DNA of 20,740 bases from Elusimicrobiota bacterium (GCA_003450815.1 DMES01000067.1:1-20740), one strand, 5' to 3'. Shown: positions 1 through 5,602, numbered from the stretch's first letter. Translations and numbers: made by a program. The notes: generated by a model from the sequence alone, not told the origin.

Positions 1-15
1 GCTGGCTCGTTCATC

Positions 16-192
16 TTATCTATTTCCGCTCGGCGGTTTGTCCTTACACATTAAACTAATAGCATGTTTTCTGTGATAGGAAAGGGTTTCGTATACCTGT
101 TTAACAATACGCATTTTTTCTTTCCATGTGCGGGCAACCTGGTATAAGGTGCGCATATAGATCACGTACTCCCTTTTGGCGGAAAGAGGCAT
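16..192 (-). pseudogene. N-terminal remnant of an integrase-type transposase
   Basis: A 58-codon reading frame runs leftwards from an ATG at 192 to a TAA at 16. The product begins MPLSAKREYVIYMRTLYQVA and continues with a WKEKMRIVKQVYETLSYHRKHAISL segment in two parts (basic helix, then the YHRKHAI motif). This resembles the N-terminal helix-turn-helix start of DDE integrase-core transposases, which commonly begin PLxxKREYLxxxxxRYxxA and reach a GYHRKYAIRLL motif near residue 40. Family members are several hundred residues long, so this one is cut off early by the stop, and no DDE domain is visible before the window edge. Two direct repeats typical of insertion-sequence ends lie about 70 bp upstream. 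I read it as a decayed or truncated element. The rest could lie beyond base 1 in another frame. Confidence 0.55.
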
Positions 193-259
193 CTTTATGC
201 CACCATAACGGCAAAACCGTTCGGTAACATTTTAGGTTAGTGGAAGCGTGGACTCAAAG

Positions 260-305
260 TGTTGCCCATGTATCCGGTATAATATGTTACCGATGTGTCC
301 GGTAT
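260..305. repeat. Two direct 21-bp repeats, likely insertion-sequence end
   Basis: Positions 260-280 and 285-305 carry the same 21-bp word with three differences (TGTTGCCCATGTATCCGGTA and TGTTACCGATGTGTCCGGTA, each followed by T). They are separated by 4 bp. Tandem repeats of the type TGTTACCnATGTnTCCGGT are typical of the transposase-binding ends of integrase-core elements. They sit upstream of the transposase remnant at 16-192, so this is probably the surviving end of that element. The rest of 193-403 holds no gene that I can support. Confidence 0.5.
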
Positions 306-403
306 GGCCCCCCTTATACATAGGGGCCAGCGGGATTCGAATTATAAAATGACATCTCAGGTAGGTCAGGAAATCAAACCAAAAAGAGCGGACACATTGA
401 TAT

Positions 404-412
404 TGGTATAAT
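404..412 (+). promoter_or_regulatory. Extended -10 promoter upstream of the sigma-factor operon
   Basis: TGGTATAAT at 404-412 is a perfect TATAAT box with the TGn extension. No good -35 hexamer lies 17 bp upstream, which is usual for extended -10 promoters. Transcription would start near 419, about 60 bp before the sigma-factor ATG at 482. Confidence 0.5.
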
Positions 413-481
413 TTGCTTTTGCATTGGATTGGACTAAACCATTTGGCATCGTCGAGCGTCAGTATTGGTGTGGAAACAATA

Positions 482-1057
482 ATGGAGCTGGATAAAAATA
501 TTAAACCGGAAAGCTTTCCCGACCGGAATCAGGAGGGTGCTTTCCCTATGCTTATAGAGGCTCACCAGCGCCGGGTGTATTCTTTAGCTCTGCGCCTTAC
601 TGGCAATTCGGCTGCGGCTGATGATATAACCCAGGAAACTTTTATATCAGCATGGAAACATCTTAAAGGCTTTCGTGGTGACAGCTCTTTAAAAACCTGG
701 TTACTGCATATCGCCACAAACAAGGTGCGTTCTTATTGGCGCTGGAAAAAACTACGCTCATGGGTGGGGCTGGGGCAGAAGGATGGCAAAGAGCACTCGC
801 CGGCTCTTGAAGATGTTCTTCCGGACAGGCCGGAAGACAGGCCGGAGCAGGCAGCGTTAGGTACGGATATGGAACGAAGGGTACAGGCCGCCATTAATAC
901 CCTCCCTCCGCGTCAGCGGGAAGTGGCTGCGCTGCGGGCGCAGGAATTTAGTATAGCCGAAATAGCTGCTACGCTTGGTATGGCTGATGGTACGGTTAAA
1001 GCCCACTGGTTCGAGGCCAGAAAAAAGCTCGAAGGTCTTCTGGGGGAATATTTATGA
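482..1057 (+). CDS. ECF-type RNA polymerase sigma factor (sigma-70 family)
   Basis: The 191-residue product has the two-domain layout of an extracytoplasmic-function sigma factor. Region 2 lies at about residues 22-88 and includes the core-binding segment DDITQETFISAWKHL (47-61) and the -10-binding KTWLLHIATNKVRSYWR. A variable linker follows. Region 4 (about 139-187) has the helix-turn-helix FSIAEIAATLGMADGTVKAH, which would read the -35 element. The frame stays open back to a TTG at 413, but that codon precedes the likely transcription start set by the -10 box at 407-412, so the ATG at 482 is preferred. No strong Shine-Dalgarno is seen before it. The stop overlaps the next start by 4 bases (ATGA), so the two are probably translationally coupled. 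It probably transcribes its own operon, but no ECF-specific promoter could be identified. The family assignment is secure; the stimulus is unknown. Confidence 0.93.
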   Translation: MELDKNIKPESFPDRNQEGAFPMLIEAHQRRVYSLALRLTGNSAAADDITQETFISAWKHLKGFRGDSSLKTWLLHIATNKVRSYWRWKKLRSWVGLGQKDGKEHSPALEDVLPDRPEDRPEQAALGTDMERRVQAAINTLPPRQREVAALRAQEFSIAEIAATLGMADGTVKAHWFEARKKLEGLLGEYL

Positions 1058-1356
1058 AAGATGACGAGAAGGCAATAAAACTGGTTTCCCTGTTGGCTGT
1101 GCGCAGATCCGACGCGTTTTGGGCTAGGCAAAGGGCGCAGATAATGGCCGCCGCGACAGAAAAACATAGTCTAACACGTGCCTGGTTCCTGGCCCCCGCC
1201 GCAGCTATGGTCGCTCTAATGGTGTTTGTGCTGGCCCGCGGACCATGGCTGCCGCATATGGAAGAACAACAGATGGTCAGCACGGCCTTTATTGAAAGTC
1301 TGGATTTGCTTGAGGATCTGGACGTGCTTGAGGCTGTGTCTGAGGAAGAATTATGA
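1054..1356 (+). CDS. Small single-TM protein, probable anti-sigma factor
   Basis: This 100-residue protein has a charged cytoplasmic N-terminus (1-42), one hydrophobic segment at about 43-62 (AWFLAPAAAMVALMVFVLA) and an acidic C-terminal tail outside the membrane, rich in Leu-Asp/Glu (ESLDLLEDLDVLEAVSEEEL). It overlaps the sigma gene by 4 bases (ATGA) and the following gene in the same way. Position, size and topology fit an anti-sigma factor that tethers the ECF sigma to the inner membrane. I see no zinc-binding HxxxCxxC motif, so it is not a classical ZAS-domain anti-sigma. Function is inferred from context. Confidence 0.6.
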   Translation: MKDDEKAIKLVSLLAVRRSDAFWARQRAQIMAAATEKHSLTRAWFLAPAAAMVALMVFVLARGPWLPHMEEQQMVSTAFIESLDLLEDLDVLEAVSEEEL

Positions 1357-1634
1357 AAAAGAGAGCCTTAACAGTCTGGTTCAGTGGCCTGTTGGTTGCC
1401 GCAGCAATGGCCGCTGCGGTAAGCGCGCCGGCTGAAGTGTTGGATAACCTTGATTTTTTTAGCGACCTTGAACTGCTGGCAAACCTTGAAATACTTGAAG
1501 ACGAGCCATTGGAAAAAAGCTTTATAGCCGTCTCAACAGTTCCGGCAGTTTCAATTACTATAGGTGCTGCAACTATTTCCACTGAAACAGTAAAAGCACT
1601 AACTTTCACAGGGAGGTCTTATGAAAAACATTAA
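1353..1634 (+). CDS. Small acidic secreted protein of unknown function
   Basis: The 93-residue product starts with a clear Sec signal (MKKRALTVWFSGLLVAAAMA, cleavage near residue 25). A short acidic leucine-rich stretch follows (VLDNLDFFSDLELLANLEIL), then a Thr/Val/Ile-rich tail. The LD/LE-rich stretch closely resembles the tail of the upstream membrane protein, which suggests that the two arose by duplication or bind the same partner. It overlaps its upstream neighbour by 4 bases and its downstream neighbour by 14. I do not recognise a family. It could be a periplasmic sensor or adaptor for the sigma/anti-sigma pair. Confidence 0.55.
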   Translation: MKKRALTVWFSGLLVAAAMAAAVSAPAEVLDNLDFFSDLELLANLEILEDEPLEKSFIAVSTVPAVSITIGAATISTETVKALTFTGRSYEKH

Positions 1635-2052
1635 ACTTATTCTGATGACAGTTCTTCTTATAACAGTTAGCGTGCAAGGCGCTTTGGCGGTGGAAGATGC
1701 ACAGGTCATTAAGCAGGCGGCCTGGGATAAAATGCCCGATGGCGAAAAAGCCAGGGTGCTGGCCAATTATGAGAAGTGGAAGGGGATGAACGCAGCAAAA
1801 AAGACGGAGATCAAAGAGAAGTTCACCCGTTTCCGTGCCATGCCCAAAGAGCGCCAGGCAGAATTGCGCGGGCGTTGGGCCCGCTTTCAGGCCATGCCGG
1901 AAGCCACCAAGGGAAAACTGCTAAAAAAATTCCAAAAATGGCAGAAACTATCCAGGGAACGCCGTGAGGGCTTGCGCCGCGAATACCGCCAGGAGAGAAA
2001 GAGCGAGAGGCGTTCTGGCGCTGGAGGCAGTGGCGGACGCCGCGGCAACTAA
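1621..2052 (+). CDS. Basic secreted repeat protein, DUF3106-like
   Basis: The product has 143 residues with a signal peptide at 1-23 (ending GALA). The body is five head-to-tail repeats of exactly 18 residues: 32-49, 50-67, 68-85, 86-103 and 104-121. Each unit starts with an aromatic residue (or Q in the first), has W or F at position 4, M or L at 7, usually P at 8, and a basic helix after it, for example FTRFRAMPKERQAELRGR. A Lys/Arg/Gly tail closes the protein. This pattern matches the DUF3106 family, whose members are short, basic, periplasmic and often found beside ECF sigma genes. A good Shine-Dalgarno (GGGAGG, 1611-1616) precedes the ATG. The strong positive charge contrasts with the acidic tails of the two upstream products. 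The molecular role is unknown. Confidence 0.7.
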   Translation: MKNIKLILMTVLLITVSVQGALAVEDAQVIKQAAWDKMPDGEKARVLANYEKWKGMNAAKKTEIKEKFTRFRAMPKERQAELRGRWARFQAMPEATKGKLLKKFQKWQKLSRERREGLRREYRQERKSERRSGAGGSGGRRGN

Positions 2053-2080
2053 ACCTTTAGCGAAGCAGGCGCGTCTGTAT

Positions 2081-2098
2081 GTTATGCGGTGGCATAAC
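2081..2098 (+). other. Intergenic hairpin within the operon
   Basis: GTTATGC (2081-2087), loop GGTG and GCATAAC (2092-2098) form a perfect 7-bp stem in the 66-bp gap between the DUF3106-like gene and the next gene. There is no T-tract, so it is more likely an mRNA processing or stability element than a terminator. Confidence 0.4.
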
Positions 2099-2118
2099 TG
2101 CAAAAACATGGAGGTTAT

Positions 2119-2682
2119 ATGAACAAGAATACAGTGCACTTCGCAATGCTTCTCCTGGCGGTTGGCTTTACCCTGCCGGTGGGTTTAATGGCGGAGGACG
2201 CGGTTAAAGAGCAGAACATGCTGCATACACAGGATAAACTACAGGCGCAGGATCAGACTAGCGAACAGGACCGATTACAGACCCAGCAGAAACTTCAGAC
2301 AAAAGAGCAACTCCGGCTTAAGACTGGCCAAGACGAGGAAAAGCCTGTTGAGGGCGAAAAGAACGCACTAAAAAAACAGGATAGGACCCGCGCCATGAAG
2401 GGGGCTGAAAACGCGAACAAGGGGCTTGATCGCGCCGATGAGTCTGCCGGTGTTAATGGCCAGGAAGGTCGCAATACGGCACGCGAAAGAATAGAGAATT
2501 CTGGCGATGATAAAATCCTTAAAAACCAGGAAAAATCCGGCAAACTGGAAGACAGCAAGGAGCTTAAAAAGCGGGAGCGCAAGCAGGAAAAGAAGTCCGC
2601 CAGGGAACAGCGTCGCGCAGATAAAGCCGAGCGGCGCGAGGTCCGTTCCGAAAACAGGAAAATTAATAGTAAGCGCAAATAA
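2119..2682 (+). CDS. Secreted charged low-complexity protein
   Basis: This 187-residue product has a signal peptide at about 1-25 (MNKNTVHFAMLLLAVGFTLP, ending near LMAE). Almost the whole mature chain is Gln, Lys, Glu, Arg and Asp. The first part (about 30-70) is Gln-rich with a loose QDKLQ/QDRLQ/QQKLQ/KEQLR repeat, and the end is very basic (KKRERKQEKKSAREQRRADK). It should be disordered or form long charged helices. No catalytic motif is present. GGAGG (2110-2114) precedes the ATG. It shares the operon with the ECF sigma and the DUF3106-like gene, so a role in envelope structure or metal/polyanion binding is possible but unproven. Low-complexity coding makes the opposite strands look open, but those frames are not genes. 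Confidence 0.6.
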   Translation: MNKNTVHFAMLLLAVGFTLPVGLMAEDAVKEQNMLHTQDKLQAQDQTSEQDRLQTQQKLQTKEQLRLKTGQDEEKPVEGEKNALKKQDRTRAMKGAENANKGLDRADESAGVNGQEGRNTARERIENSGDDKILKNQEKSGKLEDSKELKKRERKQEKKSAREQRRADKAERREVRSENRKINSKRK

Positions 2683-2696
2683 GGTCCATTGATCTG

Positions 2697-2720
2697 CCGC
2701 CGCCCCTACAGGGGCGGCGG
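2697..2720 (+). other. Strong GC hairpin just before the beta-barrel gene
   Basis: CCGCCGCCCC (2697-2706), loop TACA and GGGGCGGCGG (2711-2720) make a perfect 10-bp GC stem, 16 bases upstream of the ATG at 2737 and close to its Shine-Dalgarno. No T-tract follows. It could pause transcription, protect the 3' part of the operon mRNA or limit translation of the next gene. Confidence 0.5.
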
Positions 2721-2736
2721 GCGGTCTGGGAGAAAT

Positions 2737-3612
2737 ATGAAAAGACAATTAACAGCGGCCGTGTTTTTTATTGTTTTTGCAGGAAAAGCAGGCGCTTATT
2801 TTGATGCTGGCACCCGCTTTACATCCGGCGCCGACAGCTATAGCGGGTTAAATATCTTTGGCGAGGGTGGAAACGATAATTATTATCTGCGACCCGCTCT
2901 TAATACATACAAGAGCGACGTTTCGGACCGCTATTCCACTTATTCATTAGGGGTAGGCCTTGACCGTCCGCTTTGGCGCGGAAGCGCAGAGGTTTCGCTA
3001 ACTCCTGAAACCGGTGGTTATAAGAATTCAGCAGTTTACACGGATCTGACATTTAACCTTATAGGTGAGCCAGAAGAAGATGCGGCTTTGGAAGACATAA
3101 GCCTGGGCGCTTTCGCCGGGTTTACGTCTCATGAGGATAGTTATTCTCTTTCCACCGGTACGGTGAGTTCCGGTTCCAGGCGCAAAACCAAACCCAGCGT
3201 TTCAACGCTGATATCGTCATTCAAGCTTAGCCAGACGGATTACGGCCTGACAGCTTCGGTGCGGGTTTATGGTGTGAGGTTGAGCGGTCGGTTAACTAAA
3301 ACGGACTACGATAAGGACGTGGCAGCGGAGGATAGACAACTCCCCATAAACATAGGAAATATAAGCGCTAGTGGTTTTCAGGATAGGGCGGTCAGTGCCA
3401 GGCTGCGTTTTTCTTCACTGCCGCTCTCTCCTGAAGCCGGTTACTCAAAAACTTATTACCTGCTTGACCAGGCGGACTCAGAGGCTATAAATGTCGGACT
3501 TTCCCAGAAGATAGGCGCGGCGACACTATCGGCTGGATGGGAGAGCTTAAACCCAGGTGGCGCAGTCTCAAAAAGCGATTATTATTCATGTGGCATAACT
3601 TTTTCATTCTAA
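2737..3612 (+). CDS. Outer-membrane beta-barrel-like protein
   Basis: From the ATG at 2737 the product has 291 residues. It starts with a signal peptide (MKRQLTAAVFFIVFAGKAGA) and continues as many short alternating polar/hydrophobic segments with Tyr, Gly and Ser, such as YSTYSLGVGLDRPLW and LTASVRVYGVRLSGRLTK. It ends in phenylalanine (YYSCGITFSF). A terminal aromatic residue on the last strand is the usual assembly signal of outer-membrane barrels. The frame is open to 2689, but the upstream part would cover the GC hairpin and would put 16 odd residues before the signal peptide, so 2737 (with GGGAGA just before it) is chosen. It is last in the sigma-led operon. No specific family is recognised; the ligand is unknown. 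Confidence 0.65.
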   Translation: MKRQLTAAVFFIVFAGKAGAYFDAGTRFTSGADSYSGLNIFGEGGNDNYYLRPALNTYKSDVSDRYSTYSLGVGLDRPLWRGSAEVSLTPETGGYKNSAVYTDLTFNLIGEPEEDAALEDISLGAFAGFTSHEDSYSLSTGTVSSGSRRKTKPSVSTLISSFKLSQTDYGLTASVRVYGVRLSGRLTKTDYDKDVAAEDRQLPINIGNISASGFQDRAVSARLRFSSLPLSPEAGYSKTYYLLDQADSEAINVGLSQKIGAATLSAGWESLNPGGAVSKSDYYSCGITFSF

Positions 3613-3631
3613 ATAGGGGACAGCAATCTGG

Positions 3632-3652
3632 TTAAGGTGACACAGAACTTAA
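3632..3652. repeat. Left arm of a perfect 21-bp inverted repeat
   Basis: TTAAGGTGACACAGAACTTA followed by A is found again, inverted and without a mismatch, at 5562-5582. The pair encloses 1951 bp that include the whole IS1111-type element. The arm itself has GTTAAG/CTTAAC ends (3631-3636 and 3648-3653), so it can also fold alone. Confidence 0.7.
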
Positions 3653-3976
3653 CTCCGTTTTCTAGGTTTAAGGCCTGTATGCTGGTTATCCAGCTTTCGT
3701 CCCAAGTTGTCTTACAAAGTGGCAATAAATTCCTTGCCTCCAAGCTGTCTTCCTGTTGAGGAATATTTTTTATCATATCTATTTATTCTTTTCATAAATC
3801 CCACTCCGCAAGAAGTCCCGCAAGGTAAGAGTTTTATTCAATCGCACTGGGCGCGCCAGCAGATCAGCCTGTCCTGAAAGGCGGCTGTGGATGCTGCTTC
3901 AGGGATACTCGCAAGTATGCGCAACAAGGACCGCGCGCACCGATTTATATTCAATAGCATAGCAGAGCATCCCGAT
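3653..3976. other. Non-coding stretch between outer repeat and IS left end
   Basis: No gene is supportable here. The frame upstream of the transposase is open from 3887 but shows no family resemblance and crosses the predicted IS boundary. Small features are an ATACT/AGTAT hairpin in 3905-3918 and ATAGCATA at 3954-3961, which is inverted at 5510-5517 on the other side of the IS. The right counterpart of this stretch is 5493-5561. Together they would form an element of about 435 bp with 21-bp terminal inverted repeats before the IS entered. Confidence 0.4.
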
Positions 3977-3983
3977 AATCATA

Positions 3984-3994
3984 TAGAGGTCCCC
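3984..3994. repeat. Left subterminal inverted repeat of the IS
   Basis: TAGAGGTCCCC is the exact inverse of 5479-5489. It lies 60 bp before the transposase start codon. Confidence 0.6.
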
Positions 3995-4054
3995 TCCCGC
4001 AGGTTTGTAATATTACTTTGCGAGAGATATCACAAAACCTTAAGGAGGGAACGT

Positions 4055-5074
4055 ATGAAATTATACTCAGCAATTGACCTGCATTCCAATAACAGCGTAC
4101 TGGTAATACTGGACGAGAATGACAAAGTGGTATACGAACGGCGCCACCCGAACGAACTTCCGGTTATCCTGGCGGAACTGGCGCCATACAAGAAGAAGAT
4201 ACAGGCGATAGCGGTGGAATCGACGTACAACTGGTACTGGCTGGTCGATGGGTTAATGAAGGCGGGCTATTCTGTGAAACTGGTGAACACGGCGGCGGTG
4301 AAAGTCTACGAGGGGCTTAAGTACACCGGGGACGAGCATGACGCCCGCCACCTGGCGCACCTGCTGCGGTTGGGCGTCTTGCCGACCGGCCACATCCATC
4401 CGAAGGAAGACCGCGCCGTTCGCGACCTGCTGCGTAAACGCGCCCAGTTGGTGCGGTGTCGCACTACGCAGGTACTGAGCATACAGGGCTTAATAAGCCG
4501 CAACAGTGGAAAAAGAATACCTGGGGACGGGGTATACAAGCTTAATGATGTCACAATCGGACAGTTCTGCGGCGGCGACGGCATACTGGCATTGGCGATC
4601 CGAAGTAACCTGACTGTGCTGCGCTGCCTGGATGAGCAGATTTCGGGACTTGAGAAAGTAGTGCTTAAGCAGGCAAAGCTAAAGCCGGAATTCAAAAAGC
4701 TCTTAACAGTCGACGGGATTTGGCATATCCTTGGGATGACCATTATGTACGAGGCAGGGAGTATGGAGCGCTTTGAGAAAGTCGGGAACTTCGCATCGTA
4801 TGCGCGCTGTGTGGACAGTTCCCGCTGGAGCAATGGGAAAAAGAAGGGAGCCGGTAATAGGAAGAATGGGAATAAGTATTTGGCATGGGCGTTTGTTGAG
4901 GCGGCACATTACGCCGTGCGCTATAACGAGCGCATCCGGAGTTTTTATCAGCGCAAACTGGCCAAGACTAATAAATTCGTTGCCGCTAAGGCAGTAGCCC
5001 ATAAGCTGGCACGCGCTTGCTATCACATGTTAAAAGATCAGACGCCTTTTGATGAGGCGCGTGCTTTTTCATAA
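4055..5074 (+). CDS. IS110-family DEDD transposase (IS1111 type)
   Basis: The 339-residue protein has the two IS110 domains. The N-terminal RuvC-like DEDD domain shows D8 (AIDLH), E55 (VEST), and D93 and D96 in GDEHDARHL. The C-terminal Transposase_20 domain begins around 215 (LLTVDGIWHILGMTIMYEAG) and contains the serine-bearing end motif around S259 (RWSNGKKKGAGNRKNGNKYL), where family members carry the nucleophilic Ser that makes the covalent DNA link. A long coiled segment (about 120-210) joins the two. The length is usual for the family. The frame is open from 3887, but the ATG at 4055 has a perfect AAGGAGGG (4042-4049) and starts with the family's MKxYxAIDxH. It would recombine a circular IS into a site chosen by the RNA encoded just downstream. 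Confidence 0.95.
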   Translation: MKLYSAIDLHSNNSVLVILDENDKVVYERRHPNELPVILAELAPYKKKIQAIAVESTYNWYWLVDGLMKAGYSVKLVNTAAVKVYEGLKYTGDEHDARHLAHLLRLGVLPTGHIHPKEDRAVRDLLRKRAQLVRCRTTQVLSIQGLISRNSGKRIPGDGVYKLNDVTIGQFCGGDGILALAIRSNLTVLRCLDEQISGLEKVVLKQAKLKPEFKKLLTVDGIWHILGMTIMYEAGSMERFEKVGNFASYARCVDSSRWSNGKKKGAGNRKNGNKYLAWAFVEAAHYAVRYNERIRSFYQRKLAKTNKFVAAKAVAHKLARACYHMLKDQTPFDEARAFS

Positions 5075-5081
5075 TGATTTA

Positions 5082-5148
5082 GGTGGGGGGAGCGAGCTCG
5101 TACCGTTGTTGGGAAGACCACTCAACCCGATTAGCCGCTTCCTCCACC
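5082..5148 (+). ncRNA. Proposed target-binding hairpin of the guide RNA
   Basis: The stem GGTGGGGGGAGCG (5082-5094) pairs with CGCTTCCTCCACC (5136-5148). In the loop, 5100-5111 (GTACCGTTGTTG) is antisense to the right flank 5495-5506, with 10 Watson-Crick pairs and a G-T wobble at position 1 and another at position 11. Positions 5123-5131 (CAACCCGAT) match the left flank 3968-3976 (CATCCCGAT) in sense. One guide therefore addresses each strand and each half of the target. Between the guides, GTTG (5108-5111) can pair with CAAC (5123-5126), closing the apex when the RNA is free. Confidence 0.7.
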
Positions 5149-5471
5149 CTCTGTTTTAGGCGAAGACGCCTCTGCCGTGAGCCAATCGTGTGTTGGCCTG
5201 ACGAAAGTCGGAAGCCATAAACCTGTAGGCGGCGTAGTCCGCCGTTAAGATGGACGCGGCAGGGAACCAAAGATTTTCTGGGCCTTCGAAGAGGGCAGGG
5301 GCAACGGCAGTTGTATCGCCGGAGCCTTGATCCTGATGAGTGACTGGTGCGGCTTCGTCCGACGCCAAATAATAGAGAATCCGGTAGCGTAAAAGCCTTA
5401 AACGGAGGAAAGTAGGAACAGATTTTAAAAAAATGAATAACCACAACCTGTGGGTGGGGATGCTTTTTGTC

Positions 5472-5477
5472 TTGACG
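5472..5477 (+). promoter_or_regulatory. Outward -35 element near the IS right end
   Basis: TTGACG lies 15 bp inside the proposed right end and points outward. When the IS is circular, the joined left end would place CATATA (3980-3985) 18 bp downstream. This would make a junction promoter for the transposase, as is known for IS circles. The -10 is weak. Confidence 0.35.
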
Positions 5478-5478
5478 C

Positions 5479-5489
5479 GGGGACCTCTA
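5479..5489. repeat. Right subterminal inverted repeat of the IS
   Basis: GGGGACCTCTA is the exact inverse of 3984-3994. Three bases (ATG) separate it from the proposed right end. Confidence 0.6.
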
Positions 5490-5561
5490 ATGAGCGACAA
5501 CGGTATCGGTATGCTATGATTTTTTTCGAATTTCAAAAGGAAATGTTACGCGTGGCGAGAA

Positions 5562-5582
5562 TTAAGTTCTGTGTCACCTTAA
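5562..5582. repeat. Right arm of a perfect 21-bp inverted repeat
   Basis: TTAAGTTCTGTGTCACCTTA followed by A is the exact inverse of 3632-3652. It ends 20 bp before the stop of the OsmC-family gene. Confidence 0.7.
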
Positions 5583-5602
5583 TTATAATTACCTTAATTC
5601 AG

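Larger units (their letters stand above)
5075..5478 (+). ncRNA. Candidate bridge RNA / seekRNA region of the IS
   Basis: No coding frame in this 400-bp stretch has a family match, but it is dense in hairpins. The largest pairs 5082-5094 with 5136-5148 (13 bp, two G-U pairs). Others are AGGCG/CGCCT (5158-5162, 5167-5171), GCCAA/TTGGC (5181-5185, 5193-5197), GGCGG/CCGCC (5228-5232, 5239-5243) and GGTGCGG with CCGACGCC in 5347-5367. In IS1111-type elements this position downstream of the transposase encodes the guide RNA that bridges donor and target DNA. The 41-base loop of the first hairpin contains sequences matching both flanks of the insertion. The exact 5' and 3' ends of the RNA and its promoter are not determined. 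Confidence 0.7.
3977..5492 (+). mobile_element. IS110-family insertion sequence, IS1111 type
   Basis: The element is built as a short left end, a DEDD transposase gene (4055-5074) and a long non-coding right end of about 400 bp. An 11-bp inverted repeat lies slightly inside both proposed ends: TAGAGGTCCCC at 3984-3994 and GGGGACCTCTA at 5479-5489. IS1111-type elements are known for subterminal inverted repeats, about 7 bp from the left end and 3 bp from the right, no target duplication and an RNA encoded in the right end. Applying that spacing gives 3977-5492, and the guide matches (3968-3976 and 5495-5506) agree with it. The ends could shift by a few bases. The reading frame is intact, so the element may be active. 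Confidence 0.75.

Noticed and set aside
413..481. TTG start at 413 for the sigma factor
   Set aside because: It lies before the transcription start implied by the -10 box at 407-412; the ATG at 482 fits family length.
2295..2748. Two minus-strand frames opposite the charged low-complexity gene
   Set aside because: Lys/Glu/Arg-rich coding leaves few stops on the other strand; their products are Ser/Phe/Leu-rich artefacts.
3613..3631. GGGGACAG word after the barrel gene as a REP of the RAYT
   Set aside because: It shares no palindrome with the elements at 19937 and 20641.
3887..4054. N-terminal extension of the transposase from 3887
   Set aside because: It crosses the IS left end, and the ATG at 4055 has a perfect Shine-Dalgarno and the family's usual first residues.
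4306..4833. Long minus-strand frame inside the transposase gene
   Set aside because: It is the antisense shadow of a clearly identified IS110 transposase and shows no family motif.
5082..5243. tRNA or group II intron structure in the IS right end
   Set aside because: No cloverleaf with T-loop signature and no domain V-like hairpin or reverse transcriptase was found.
5079..5536. Overlapping minus-strand frames in the IS right end
   Set aside because: They cover the hairpin-rich region and the guide sequences, show no family resemblance and lack ribosome sites.
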